NCBI GenBank assembly: GCA_963721065.1
Contig: CAVRHO010000007.1
Span: 1 to 64,000, forward strand
Reading direction: 5' to 3'
Origin: CAWBLP01 sp963721065
GTDB lineage: Bacteria > Pseudomonadota > Alphaproteobacteria > Acetobacterales > Acetobacteraceae
Length of the DNA stretch: 64,000 nucleotides
Each line of letters begins with the position of its first letter. Within the stretch, counting starts at the first letter, position 1. The notes below the pieces were generated by a model. That model saw only the letters and a list, made by a program, of their open reading frames with translations, did not search any database and had not been told where the DNA came from. The translations under genes and the position numbers were made by a program. Below, piece by piece: positions 33,905 to 43,032 of this stretch.

Positions 33905-35269
33905 ATGTCCTGGTCCCCGGCGGACTGGCGCGACAAACCGGTGCGCCAGATCCCCGCCTATCCCGATCCCGCCGCGCTGGCCGCGGCGGAGTCGGACCTG
34001 CGCGACCTGCCGCCGCTGATCTTCGCCGGCGAGGCGCGCGACCTGCAGTCCCAGCTCGCCGAAGTCGCCGCCGGACGCGGCTTCCTGCTGCTCGGCGGCG
34101 ACTGTGCCGAATTGTTCGCGGAGTTCCACGCCAACGCGGTGCGCGACACGGTGAAGGTGTTGCTGCAGATGGCGGTGGTGCTGAGCTACGCCGCCGCCGC
34201 GCCGGTGGTGAAGGTCGCGCGCATGGCCGGGCAGTTCGCCAAGCCGCGCTCCGCCCCCACGGAAACCCGGGGCGACGTGATCCTGCCCAGCTACCGCGGC
34301 GACATCATCAACGACCCGGCCTTCACCGCGGCGGCGCGCGTGCCGGACCCGACGCGGATGGTGCGGGCCTACAACCAGGCCGCGGTCACGCTGAACCTGC
34401 TGCGGGCCTTCGCCCAGGGCGGGTTCGCCGACCTGCGGCGGGTGCAGCAGTGGAACCAGGCGTTCATCGCCGCCTCGCCGCAGGGCGCGCGCTACGTCGA
34501 ACTGGCGCATCGCATCGAGGAGTCGCTCGCCTTCATGACGGCCTGCGGCGTGCAGCCGGTGCAGACCGCGGCGCTGCGCACCACGGAGCTGTTCATCGCA
34601 CACGACGCACTGCTGCTGCCGTATGAGGAGGCGCTGACCCGGCAGGACAGCCTGACGGGGGACTGGTACGACTGTTCGGCGCACCTGCTGTGGATCGGCG
34701 ACCGCACGCGGCAGGTGGATCACGGGCATGTCGCCTTCCTGCGCGGCGTCGCCAACCCGCTGGGGCTGAAATGCGGACCAGGGCTGGAGGCGGACGACCT
34801 GCTGCGGTTGCTCGACGTGCTGAACCCGGCGAACGCGCCGGGACGGATCACGCTGATCACCCGCATGGGCGCCGAGACGTTGCAGGCGAAACTGCCCGCG
34901 CTGATCCGTGCGGTGCAGCGGGACGGGCGCAGCGTGGTGTGGTGCTGTGATCCGATGCACGGCAACACGGTAACGCTGGGCGACGGCCGCAAGACCCGTC
35001 CGTTCGCGCGCATCCTGCGGGAGGTGCACGCTTTCTTCGCCATCCACGCGGCGGAAGGAACGCATCCCGGCGGCGTGCACCTGGAAATGACCGGCAAGGA
35101 CGTCACCGAGTGCCTGGGCGGCGACCAGGGCCTCGGGGAGGCGGACCTGGCGGCGCGCTACCAGACCCACTGCGATCCGCGGTTGAACGGAACACAGGCG
35201 CTGGAGCTGGCTTTCCGCCTGGCCGATGCGTTGCGCGATGGCCGTCGGCTGCCCCTCGCCGCGGAGTGA
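33905..35269 (+). CDS. aroG: Class II 3-deoxy-7-phosphoheptulonate (DAHP) synthase
   Basis: Condenses phosphoenolpyruvate and erythrose 4-phosphate, the first step of the shikimate pathway. The 454-residue protein is of the plant-like class II: N-terminal SWSPADWRDKPVRQIPAYPD, GRGFLLLGGDCAELF, VARMAGQFAKPRS, WCCDPMHGNT and the signature EGTHPGGVHLEMTGKDVTECLGG at about residues 384-406. An aromatic-rich leader peptide and terminator lie upstream, so attenuation by aromatic amino acids is likely, in addition to any allosteric control. Confidence 0.96.
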   Translation: MSWSPADWRDKPVRQIPAYPDPAALAAAESDLRDLPPLIFAGEARDLQSQLAEVAAGRGFLLLGGDCAELFAEFHANAVRDTVKVLLQMAVVLSYAAAAPVVKVARMAGQFAKPRSAPTETRGDVILPSYRGDIINDPAFTAAARVPDPTRMVRAYNQAAVTLNLLRAFAQGGFADLRRVQQWNQAFIAASPQGARYVELAHRIEESLAFMTACGVQPVQTAALRTTELFIAHDALLLPYEEALTRQDSLTGDWYDCSAHLLWIGDRTRQVDHGHVAFLRGVANPLGLKCGPGLEADDLLRLLDVLNPANAPGRITLITRMGAETLQAKLPALIRAVQRDGRSVVWCCDPMHGNTVTLGDGRKTRPFARILREVHAFFAIHAAEGTHPGGVHLEMTGKDVTECLGGDQGLGEADLAARYQTHCDPRLNGTQALELAFRLADALRDGRRLPLAAE

Positions 35270-35397
35270 CCGGATTGTCCGGCACAAACGCCGGTATCAC
35301 GCAAATGGGAGCGGTGGCTGGTACTTGCGCCGGCCGCTGCTGCTTCTAAAGTCCTGCCGCCATTACTCGATCAGGATGGCTAACCAAGGGAAGGCGG

Positions 35398-35856
35398 ATG
35401 GAGATGTCAGTCTCTCGACGGACGTTGCTTGCGATTATCCCGTTGGCCTGGGCGGGATCGACTTCGGTTGCCCTGGGGGCGCCGGTATCCTTCACGGTGC
35501 CATTGTCCGGTGCACAGCAGGTGCCGCCCGTAAAGACCTCCGGCAGCGGAACCGCGCACCTCACCTATAACCCGGCAACGCGGAAGGTGACCTGGTCGAT
35601 CAGCTATCACGGGCTGTCCAGCCCGGTGACCATGGCGCATTTCCATGGGCCGGCCGCCAAGGGGAAGAACGGCCCGGTGGAAGTCTGGCTCACGCACAAG
35701 GGCAAGACGGTGTCCAGCCCGATCAAGGGCAGCGCCACACTGAGCCAGGCACAGGCCAAGCAGTTCACGGCGGGTGACATGTATATCAACGTGCACACCA
35801 AGGATCATCCGTCCGGAGCAATTCGCGGCCAGGTGACACCGCCCCACATGGGCTGA
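35398..35856 (+). CDS. Exported CHRD-domain protein
   Basis: A 152-residue secreted protein with a twin-arginine-like leader (SVSRRTLLAIIPLAW, cleavage near ALGA-PV) followed by one CHRD domain: VPLSGAQQVPPVKTSGSG, MAHFHGPA and the closing YINVHTKDHPSGAIRGQV. CHRD domains occur in chordin and in many bacterial exported proteins; the bacterial role is unknown. An alternative ATG six bases downstream is equally placed relative to the purine-rich AAGGGAAGGCGG. It seems to be a single-gene unit. Confidence 0.85.
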   Translation: MEMSVSRRTLLAIIPLAWAGSTSVALGAPVSFTVPLSGAQQVPPVKTSGSGTAHLTYNPATRKVTWSISYHGLSSPVTMAHFHGPAAKGKNGPVEVWLTHKGKTVSSPIKGSATLSQAQAKQFTAGDMYINVHTKDHPSGAIRGQVTPPHMG

Positions 35857-36031
35857 CGCGGCCACCGGCCTGGAGTTTGGCCGGCGTGCGGAAGTACAGC
35901 GCCATCGCGAGCGACGGCCGCGGCATCCACGTCTTTTTCCGATCCCGTCTGTGACAGGACGTGGATGGCCAGCCTGTTCGGGCCACGATGCTGAATGGCT
36001 GGCCGTGTGTCATACGTGGCGCCGGTCGGTA

Positions 36032-36673
36032 TCACAAAGCGCTGGCGAGCAGTGCCGCGGCTCCGGCGCTGACCGCCAGCAGCAGGATCGCCAGCCCCAT
36101 GGACCGGAGACGCGGCGGTGTGCGCGCGGCAGGCAGGCGCTTGCGTCCGGTCAGCATTGGCGCCAGCAGATTGTGCCGTTTCACCGCGGCATACAGCGCG
36201 ATGGCGATGACGTGCAGCGTTACCGCGGCCAGCAAAGCCTGCCACAGCAGGCCGTGCAGATCGGTGATCAGATTGGCGACCCGGGCCGGCATCGCTTCGG
36301 TCAATGGTCCGAAATCGGCGACGTCGTTGTTGGTGACAATGCCGGTCAGCGTCTGCCCCAGCAGCAGAACGAGCAGCACCACCACCATCCAGCCTCCGGC
36401 CGGATTGTGCCCGACCTGCGCGTCGGGTTCGCGCCGTGGCAGCCGCGCCAGATGCCGAACGGCCGAACGTGGCGAAGCAAGGAAGTGGGCGAACCGTGCC
36501 GTGTCGCTGCCGACGAACCCCCAGGCCAGGCGGAACAGAACCAGCGCGAGCACGGCGTCGCCGGCCCAGGCATGCCAGCCCATCCAGTTCAGCCGCCACG
36601 TCACGTAGGCCGCAACGACCAGCGCGACCGTCAGCCAGTGGAACAGTCGAATCGCCGGATCCCACACCACCAC
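36032..36673 (-). CDS. Cytochrome b561-type membrane protein
   Basis: A 213-residue four-helix cytochrome b of the b561/Ni-Fe hydrogenase cytochrome b type. Haem-ligand histidines sit in helices: RLFHWLTVALVVAAY, GWHAWAGDAVLALVLF, LITDLHGLLWQALLAAVTLHVIAIALY. The Asn-Pro-rich loop between helices (GHNPAGGWMVVVLLVLLLGQ) is typical. The start appears to be GTG at 36673; an in-frame stop lies six codons upstream. The partner c-type haem protein or dehydrogenase is not adjacent, so the redox partner is unknown. Confidence 0.85.
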   Translation of the reverse strand: MVVWDPAIRLFHWLTVALVVAAYVTWRLNWMGWHAWAGDAVLALVLFRLAWGFVGSDTARFAHFLASPRSAVRHLARLPRREPDAQVGHNPAGGWMVVVLLVLLLGQTLTGIVTNNDVADFGPLTEAMPARVANLITDLHGLLWQALLAAVTLHVIAIALYAAVKRHNLLAPMLTGRKRLPAARTPPRLRSMGLAILLLAVSAGAAALLASAL

Positions 36674-37031
36674 CAGGCGGTCCTCAGGTCAATTCGTCGG
36701 CATCGCTGTTCCTGTAGCGCGGCGTCCGGCGGCATCGTGCCTGCCGCGATACCGGTCCGACAACGGTCGGATGGCAAGGCTGTGGCAGGTCGGCATGCGT
36801 TCGCCCCGACGTACGAGACAAACGGACGATCGCCACCAGTTGGCACCCGCGGGCGACCGGATCGCATCGAAGCCTGCCAACCGGCGGCGAATCCGGCAGA
36901 GTGTTCGAATGCGACGACCGGTATCGGCAACGAAGCGCAGTGACCGTCATCCGCAACTCCGTGCTGGCGCCGGATCCGTCGGTCAGCGGCCAAACCCCGT
37001 TTGAAGCAAGACAGAGAGGAAGCGCGACGCC
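36674..37031. other. Divergent intergenic region
   Basis: Between cytochrome b561 and the MmgE/PrpD gene. Short frames on both strands have no recognisable content. GAGAGGAAG precedes the MmgE/PrpD start. No operator or repeat was recognised. Confidence 0.4.
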
Positions 37032-38396
37032 ATGACAGCCTCAGCCCGATTTGCCGAGCATGCGGTGAACACGCAGTTCGCGCACCTCTCCCAAGAGGCG
37101 GTGCAGGCCGCCAAGGTGTTCATCCTCGACAGTCTGGGTGTCGGCGTCGCCGGCTCGTCGGTGGAGGGCGGCGACGGACTGCTCGCCACCGCCCGCGGCT
37201 GGGGCCGCAGCGCCGAGGCGCAGGTCTGGGGCCGCAGCGACCGCCTGTCCGCGCCGGCGGCCGCGTTCATCAATGCCTGGCAGATGCACAACCAGGAGTA
37301 CGACTGCCTGCATGAACCCGCGGTGGTGCACGCGCTGGCAACCACGCTGCCGGCCGCTCTGGCCGCGGCGGAACGGCGGGGCGGCATCGACGGCCGGACG
37401 CTGATCACCGCCGTTGCGATCGGCGCCGATATCGCCGCCGCGCTGGGTCTGGCATCACGCGCCGGCTTCCGCTTCTTCCGGCCGGCCACGGCGGGCGGAT
37501 TCGGCGCCGTGGCGGCGGCGGCGCGGGTGCTGGGGCTGGACCAGGCCGCCATCCAGGCGGCCTTCGCCTGGCAGCTCGCGCAGGCCAGCGGCACCATGCA
37601 GGCGCATGTCGAGGGCAGCCCGATCCTGCCGGTACAGGTGGCCTTCAACGCCCGCGCCGCGTTGCATGCCTGCGAACTCGCGCAGCTTGGCTTCGCCCCG
37701 GCACAGCAGGTGTTCGAGGGGCCATACGGATATCTGCCGTTGTTCGAAGGAGAGCACGATCTCTCCGCCGCGCTGGAAGCACTCGGCCGGGCCTGGCGAA
37801 TCGCCGAGTTCAGTCACAAACCCTATCCGGCCGGCCGCGCCACCCATGGCGGCATCGAGGGCGTCATGGCCTTGCGGGAGGCATATGGTTTCACGGCGGA
37901 CGATGTGGCGGCGGTGGTCGTGTCTGCGCCGCCACTGATCGTCCGGCTGGTCGGGCGCGCGCCCCTGCCGCAGCCCGGCGCCAGCTACGCTCGCCTGTGC
38001 ATGGCCTACGCGATTGCCAAGGTGCTGCAACACGGGGTGCTGGACCCGCTGCACTTCCGCGGGACGGAGCTTGCCGACCCGCGCAGTTTCGCCCTGGCGC
38101 AGCGCGTGCGCGTGGAAGCCGATGGCAATCCCGACCCGAATGCGCTCGCGCCACAGGCGGTCACGGTGAGGCTGACAAACGGGGCGAGCCATACCTGGCG
38201 CTGCGAGACAATGCGCGCCAGTCCCTCGCGACCGCTGACCCGCGCCCAGGCGTTGGCGAAGTTCCAGCGCTGTCTGATGCTGTCGGCGGAGCGGCTGCCG
38301 GACGATCGTGCGGACAGGCTGGTCGCGCTGGTGGACGGGCTCGAGCACGTGTCCGACATACGGCAGGTGGTGGCGCTGCTGTCCGGGCGTTCATGA
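37032..38396 (+). CDS. MmgE/PrpD family protein
   Basis: A 454-residue member of the 2-methylcitrate dehydratase (PrpD/MmgE) fold, which includes cis-aconitate decarboxylases. The N-terminal helical domain shows AKVFILDSLGVGVAGSS and AFINAWQMHNQEYDCLHE; the central segment is ATAGGFGAVAAAARVLGLD; and SHKPYPAGRATHGGIEGVMALRE is the family KPYP-type motif. No prp operon genes are adjacent, so the hydroxy-acid or dehydration substrate cannot be assigned. Confidence 0.85.
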   Translation: MTASARFAEHAVNTQFAHLSQEAVQAAKVFILDSLGVGVAGSSVEGGDGLLATARGWGRSAEAQVWGRSDRLSAPAAAFINAWQMHNQEYDCLHEPAVVHALATTLPAALAAAERRGGIDGRTLITAVAIGADIAAALGLASRAGFRFFRPATAGGFGAVAAAARVLGLDQAAIQAAFAWQLAQASGTMQAHVEGSPILPVQVAFNARAALHACELAQLGFAPAQQVFEGPYGYLPLFEGEHDLSAALEALGRAWRIAEFSHKPYPAGRATHGGIEGVMALREAYGFTADDVAAVVVSAPPLIVRLVGRAPLPQPGASYARLCMAYAIAKVLQHGVLDPLHFRGTELADPRSFALAQRVRVEADGNPDPNALAPQAVTVRLTNGASHTWRCETMRASPSRPLTRAQALAKFQRCLMLSAERLPDDRADRLVALVDGLEHVSDIRQVVALLSGRS

Positions 38397-38601
38397 CGCC
38401 TGGTGCTGGCGGAATGCGTATCAGCCGCCGTCCGAGGAAGCGCCGCGCGTGGATCCTGGCGGCGATCCGAAGTCCGTCCTGCGCCGCAGGTCCGGCTTCC
38501 GAGCGCCAGCACGCATTTTACGCCGAGGACGGGCCGGGGGGGCGACCGTGCACCAAACTGACGACGGCCGTCACGGACCGCCGCCAGCCCGGGTTGGCGC
38601 A

Positions 38602-39138
38602 TCACTGCGCCAGGCGGTCGCCCAGGCTGCGCACGAAGGCCTCGCGCGGCATGAAGCCCGGATCCTTCCGGCACGCCGCTTCCGTTTCGCGCGTAATCTC
38701 CTCGTCCGACTTCGCCAGGTCCAGCGGTTCGCCGTGCGGCTGCGGCACGTGGAACGGCGTGTCGAGATACGCCTCCACCGTGTTGCCCTCCGGGTCCTTG
38801 AAGTAGATCGACCACGCGTTGCCGTGGCTGACCGGACGCATGTCGGTGGCGCCCAACGCCAGGGCGCGGCGGTGCACCTCCCGCAGGTCGGCCAGCGAAT
38901 CCACCAGGAAGGAGATCTGGTTGATCGGGTTGAACCCGCCGGTGTCGGGACGCCCGGTGACCAGGACCACCTGGTGGTGGTTGGCCGGACTGGCACTCAT
39001 GAAGGTGAGATGCATGCCCGCGCGACCCTCGCCCTGGTCGGTGACCATCAGGCCAAGCACCTCGGTATAGAAGCGCTGCATCTTTTCGCGGTCTTTGACG
39101 TAGATGCCCATGTGGGCGAGACGCGCGTGGATCGTCAT
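38602..39138 (-). CDS. VOC-family (glyoxalase/extradiol dioxygenase-like) protein
   Basis: A 178-residue vicinal oxygen chelate protein: RLAHMGIYVKDREKMQRFYTEVLGL, HHQVVLVTGRP, INQISFLVDSLADLREVHRRALALG, IYFKDPEGNTVEAYLDTPFHV. Candidate metal ligands are His9, His55 and the Glu in NTVEAYLD, the usual VOC set. The C-terminal 45 residues after PFHVPQPHG are helical and beyond the core fold. Probably an iron-dependent ring-cleaving or lyase-like enzyme; substrate unknown. Stands alone between unrelated genes. Confidence 0.8.
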   Translation of the reverse strand: MTIHARLAHMGIYVKDREKMQRFYTEVLGLMVTDQGEGRAGMHLTFMSASPANHHQVVLVTGRPDTGGFNPINQISFLVDSLADLREVHRRALALGATDMRPVSHGNAWSIYFKDPEGNTVEAYLDTPFHVPQPHGEPLDLAKSDEEITRETEAACRKDPGFMPREAFVRSLGDRLAQ

Positions 39139-39347
39139 GGCCGTCCCCTCTGGTTCAATACGTGGCTGGCATTGAAAGGCCGCGCCGGCTTCCGTGCAAG
39201 CACTGTGAAGCCGGCTGGCCAGGAGGAGGTGCCACTGCGCGACGACAGCAGTGGGGCAGGGGCTGGCGACCGGAACAGCCAGGCGCCACGGCAGTCCGGC
39301 ACGGGATGACGACCTGGGACAGGCCGGTCCCGAGGCCGCCTGCCGGA

Positions 39348-39686
39348 TCAGACCGATTCCTTGAGTTCCTTGGCGGGACGGAACGCGATTTTCTTGCTTG
39401 CCTTGATCTTGATGGCTTCGCCGGTGGCGGGGTTGCGCCCCATCCGGGCTGCGCGTTTGCGGACCTGCAGAATGCCCAGGCCGGTCAGGCGGATCTTGTC
39501 ACCTTTCTTCAAGTGACGCGCGGTCGCGGCCACCATGTCGCCCAGCATGGCTTCCGCCTGCTTGCGCGGCATTTCGTGGTTCTCAGCCAGTTCGGCCGCG
39601 ATCTGTTTCAGTGTTACCGTCGGCTGGACGGCGCTCTTTGCGGCGGCTGCCTTCTTCGGCGGAGCGGCGGCTTTCTTCGCAGGCAT
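39348..39686 (-). CDS. HU-family DNA-binding protein with Lys/Ala-rich N-terminal tail
   Basis: A 112-residue nucleoid protein. Residues 1-22 form a basic tail (PAKKAAAPPKKAAAAK), followed by a HU/IHF fold: TLKQIAAELAENHEMPRKQAEAMLGDMV, GDKIRLTGLGILQVRKRAAR and the DNA-binding arm GRNPATGEAIKIKASKKIAFRPAKELKE. The tail resembles eukaryotic-histone-like extensions in some bacterial HU proteins and may add nonspecific DNA affinity. Intergenic DNA on both sides is more AT-rich. Expected role: DNA bending and compaction. Confidence 0.9.
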   Translation of the reverse strand: MPAKKAAAPPKKAAAAKSAVQPTVTLKQIAAELAENHEMPRKQAEAMLGDMVAATARHLKKGDKIRLTGLGILQVRKRAARMGRNPATGEAIKIKASKKIAFRPAKELKESV

Positions 39687-39814
39687 AGGCGTCCTCCTGG
39701 GTTTTGGTGCAGGCTAAAGCTGCCAAATCGACATGGAGTTCGAGCAACTATCATCGCAACCTGGCAGTCGCGATGCAGCAACTATTTGCGATAATTCTGC
39801 CGTCGCCGGGTGCG

Positions 39815-40978
39815 TCAGCCGCCCGCCAGCAGGACCTCGTGCGCCGCAAGCCGGCGGTGCAGCAGGTACAGCGGCAGCGCCAGGACCGAAAGAACCGAAG
39901 CCGCCAGCAACGCGCCGGCCGGTCCGCCATAGACGTCGGCGGCATGGCCGCACAGCGCCGGGGCGAGCGTGCCGCCCGCGTAATACAGTGAGTAGAACAG
40001 TCCCAGTCCCACGGCGCGGTTCTCTGGCCGCGCCGACAGCGTGCCGACCGCGATGATCACGCCGGGATGCACGGACCCGACAATGCCCACCGATACCGCC
40101 CAAAGCACGGGCCAGCCGAGTTGTGCGGTGCCGATCATGCCAACCACAAGGCCTGCCGTGCCGATCAGAAATACCTTGAAACCGCCATAGCGGGCGGCAA
40201 GTCCGCCACCGAACATCGTGGCTGGCACGTTGCCCCAGGTGGCGATGGTCATCACCAGGCCGATCAGCGCCAGGCTTTCGCCGCGCAATGAAAGCGTGGA
40301 CGGGACATAGGAGATGTAGCCCGCGAAGCCGGTGGTGTACGACGTCCACATCAGCCCGGCCACCACCAGCAACAGGCATTCCTGCCCGCTGGGCCACGAG
40401 AAATGCCGCGGAATGTCGGCGGTTTGCGCCGACGGGCGATAGCTCAGAAGAAACAACAGTAACGCCAGGCCCAGCAGCACGCCGCCTGAGAGGAAGGCGG
40501 CCGGCCAGCCATAGGCCTGCGCCAGCGGCGGCAGGATCAACTGCGCGCTGCCCACCCCGATCGGGTAGGCGCACACCGAGATGCTGATCGCCAGCATGAA
40601 GCGGCGGCCGCTGAACCAGTCGGAGATCACCTTGTTCTGCAACACGATCATCGCCACCGCGCCGCCACCCGAGACGATGCGGCCGGCGGCGATACCGTCG
40701 GGCCCGCCCATCCAGGCGCTGATGCCGGCGCCCAGCACCATGCAGACGAGGCCGCTGCCCAGCACCATCCGGTCGCCCAGCCGGCGCCCCAGCACACCCA
40801 GCGGCAGCGCGATGAACGCGCCCAGCAGCATGTAGGCGCCGATCAGCTTGCCGAGGTCCGCGTAGGTCAGGTGGAACAGGGGTACGAGGTCCGGGCCGAG
40901 CGTGGCCACGGTCTGGAACTGGTAGCCGAAGCCAGCGCGGGCGAGCGCCAGCGCGGCAAGTATCATCCAGGGCCGCAC
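39815..40978 (-). CDS. Major facilitator superfamily transporter (CynX/NimT-like)
   Basis: A 387-residue, 12-helix MFS permease. Visible segments are the first helix (ILAALALARAGFGYQFQTVA), the A-loop-like GVLGRRLGDRMVLGSG, RIVSGGGAVAMIVLQNKVISDWF and the second-half repeat GGGLAARYGGFKVFLIGTAGLVVG. It is most like CynX/NimT-type carriers of small organic anions or nitroimidazole resistance, but the substrate is not readable. It is not part of an evident operon. Confidence 0.85.
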   Translation of the reverse strand: MRPWMILAALALARAGFGYQFQTVATLGPDLVPLFHLTYADLGKLIGAYMLLGAFIALPLGVLGRRLGDRMVLGSGLVCMVLGAGISAWMGGPDGIAAGRIVSGGGAVAMIVLQNKVISDWFSGRRFMLAISISVCAYPIGVGSAQLILPPLAQAYGWPAAFLSGGVLLGLALLLFLLSYRPSAQTADIPRHFSWPSGQECLLLVVAGLMWTSYTTGFAGYISYVPSTLSLRGESLALIGLVMTIATWGNVPATMFGGGLAARYGGFKVFLIGTAGLVVGMIGTAQLGWPVLWAVSVGIVGSVHPGVIIAVGTLSARPENRAVGLGLFYSLYYAGGTLAPALCGHAADVYGGPAGALLAASVLSVLALPLYLLHRRLAAHEVLLAGG

Positions 40979-41185
40979 GTCCGGCGTCTCCTCCAGGCGG
41001 GCCGGTCAGGCGCCGGCATCTCCTCTGAGCGTATCCGAGCAACGGGGGCTTGCCTATCGGCAGTGAGTGCCCGCGAACGCTGTCATGACGGACACGGATA
41101 CATGTGGATCGAGGCGCATCCCTCCGGCCGCGCGGCCGGTGAAGGCTGCTTGTCGTTGGCGTCCGCGGAAACCATTTTCGGTCGC

Positions 41186-41275
41186 GGTCGGCGGAGCCCG
41201 TTTCGCGCCACGTTCGGCGGAGGTCATTCCCCATCACGGTCGGTGGAGGTCATTCCGTGTCACGTTCGGCGGAGG
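41186..41275. repeat. 26-bp tandem repeat, about 3.5 copies
   Basis: Units at 41186, 41212 and 41238 plus a 12-bp partial copy at 41264. Consensus begins GGTCGGYGGAGGTCATTCC and ends in TCAC. The first unit is more diverged. Intergenic. Confidence 0.8.
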
Positions 41276-41339
41276 AGGCTGTATCACAATCCGGCCGATG
41301 GATCGCGTGGACGAACCACCGGCCCAGCCTGCCACGTCG

Positions 41340-41359
41340 TGGTGGGCGAAGGCCCGCCA
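41340..41359. repeat. Palindromic repeat unit
   Basis: TGGTGGGC, GAAG, GCCCGCCA: 8-bp arms with one G-T mismatch position, flanked by CGTCG and CCCATGA. Same family as the units near 7741, 48773, 48853 and 55249. Confidence 0.6.
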
Positions 41360-41443
41360 CCCATGAGTTCGTCATGCCGAAGGCAATCCAATCCCCGCAA
41401 CCCCCCGGAACAGCGCCCATGACGCTGGGCGGGCAGTCCCGGA

Positions 41444-41972
41444 TCAAACCCGCGAGGGGCCGGGGCCGGACAGGTCGTCGTCGCCCGGCCCGAACCATTT
41501 CTCCATATCGACAAAGGTCGGCTCGGCATAACCGGGATGCGCGTGCTGCACCGTCTCCACGAACCCGCAGGCGGCGAACAGGCGCCGGTTGGCCGTCAGC
41601 ACAAGGCGCGTGCTGAGGTGAACGCGGGGCAGGTTCATCCGCCGTGCGGCGACTTCCGCTGCCGAAATCAGCACCCGCGCAATGCCGCGGCCGCGCCAGA
41701 ACGGAGCGACGGCAACCCGGCTGAGATACAGCCCGCCGTCCGTCTCGCGCCACAGAGCCGACCCGACCAGCCGGCCATCGGCCGCAACCACCGCGCCGCC
41801 GCCGGTTTGCAGATGTGCGCTGACATCCGTGGCACTGACCCGCAGGGCCGACATCGGCGGGTCCGGAACAACGGGAAGCTCGGCGAACGCTTCACGAATT
41901 CAGCGCGGCGACCGGCGCGGCGTCGGCCGGGCGGATCGGGCGCAGCGTGCAGGCGGCAGGAAGCTCGGACAT
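41444..41972 (-). CDS. GNAT-family N-acetyltransferase (one frameshift)
   Basis: A GCN5-related acetyltransferase. The acetyl-CoA motif is LYLSRVAVAPFWRGRGIARVLISAAEVAARRM, followed by NRRLFAACGFVET. The intact frame from 41854 lacks the first beta-strand; the missing N-terminus (ELPAACTLRPIRPADAAPVAALN) sits just upstream in another frame. One extra T near 41897 (AATTCG) separates them; removing it gives a 175-residue protein with the start at 41972. Acceptor substrate unknown. Confidence 0.75.
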
Positions 41973-42072
41973 GCAGGCAGACGATTCGCAACCGGGTGAT
42001 GTGGACGCAGCGCCTGACGGTTCTGCGATAGAGCGCGAATGAACGGGCCGCCATCTTCGGCGTTTCGCTTGC

Positions 42073-43014
42073 ATGGCGCAAAGCGAATCGACCTTCGTTG
42101 CCGGTGCGGCGCTGGCGGCGAACCTGTTGATCGCCGTGGCGAAATTCGGCGCGGCATTCTTCACCGGCAGCTCCGCGATGATGAGCGAGGCGATCCACTC
42201 CACGGTGGACTGCGGCAACGAGGTGCTGCTGCTGTTTGGCCTGCACCGCAGCCGCCGTCCGGCGGACGAGGCGCATCCCTTCGGCTACGGCATGGAAGTG
42301 TATTTCTGGGCGCTGCTGATGGCGGTGATGCTGTTCGGCCTGGGCGCAGGCGCCTCGCTGCTGGACGGGATCCGCCAGATCAAGCACCCGGAGCCGATCC
42401 AGTCGGCGTGGATCAGCTTCGCCGTGCTTGGCGTGGCGGTGCTGGCCGAGGGCACGTCGTGGGTGATCAGCCTGCGCACGCTCAGCCGCGCGCAACAGGG
42501 GCGGAAGATCTACGCCGCGATCCGCCGCAGCAAGGATCCCAGCGTGTTCGCCGTCCTGTTCGAGGACAGCGCCGCACTCCTCGGTATCGCCGCCGCCGCC
42601 ATCGGCATAGGCCTGAGCGAGCTGACCGGCGAGCCGTTCTGGGACGGCATCGGCTCGATCGTGATTGCCGTGTTGCTGGCCAGCGCCGGCCTGCTGCTGG
42701 CGCGCGAATGCCACGGCCTGCTCACCGGCGAATCGGCGGTGCCGGAGCTTCGTCAGGCCATCGCGCAGACCGTGCGCACCTGGCCCGGTATTGCGCGATT
42801 GGGCGAGCTGGCCACCCTGCAGATCGGCCCGGATGCCGTTCTGGTCACGCTGAGCCTGGATTTTGAGGACCGCCTGAGCAGCGCCGACGTGGAACGCACC
42901 GTCAGCGATATCGAACGCAGGCTGAAGTCGGAACACCAGCAGATCGCGCGGCTGTTCGTCGAGGCGCAAAGCCTGGAACGCGAGCAGGATGCGGGGGGAC
43001 AGTACCCGCACTGA
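42073..43014 (+). CDS. Cation diffusion facilitator (CDF) family transporter
   Basis: A 313-residue CDF exporter for divalent metals such as Zn, Fe, Co or Mn. The membrane part shows the metal site H42-x3-D46 (SEAIHSTVDCGNE), GYGMEVYFWALLMAVMLFGLGAGAS and the second-half site VLFEDSAALLGIAAAAIGIG. The C-terminal ferredoxin-like domain (ELATLQIGPDAVLVTLSLDFED) binds regulatory metal in relatives. Metal specificity cannot be predicted confidently. Convergent with the downstream Fnr-like regulator. Confidence 0.88.
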   Translation: MAQSESTFVAGAALAANLLIAVAKFGAAFFTGSSAMMSEAIHSTVDCGNEVLLLFGLHRSRRPADEAHPFGYGMEVYFWALLMAVMLFGLGAGASLLDGIRQIKHPEPIQSAWISFAVLGVAVLAEGTSWVISLRTLSRAQQGRKIYAAIRRSKDPSVFAVLFEDSAALLGIAAAAIGIGLSELTGEPFWDGIGSIVIAVLLASAGLLLARECHGLLTGESAVPELRQAIAQTVRTWPGIARLGELATLQIGPDAVLVTLSLDFEDRLSSADVERTVSDIERRLKSEHQQIARLFVEAQSLEREQDAGGQYPH

Positions 43015-43032
43015 GGTGCGGCGACCCCGTGG

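Larger units (their letters stand above)
40979..41443. other. Intergenic region with tandem and palindromic repeats
   Basis: No gene supported. It holds the 26-bp tandem repeat at 41186-41275 and a palindromic unit TGGTGGGC, GAAG, GCCCGCCA at 41340-41359 of the family found elsewhere in the window. Confidence 0.55.

Noticed and set aside
36684..36956. Minus-strand ORF upstream of cytochrome b561
   Set aside because: It would end next to the b561 start, but the sequence is Arg/Pro/Cys-rich with no recognisable domain.
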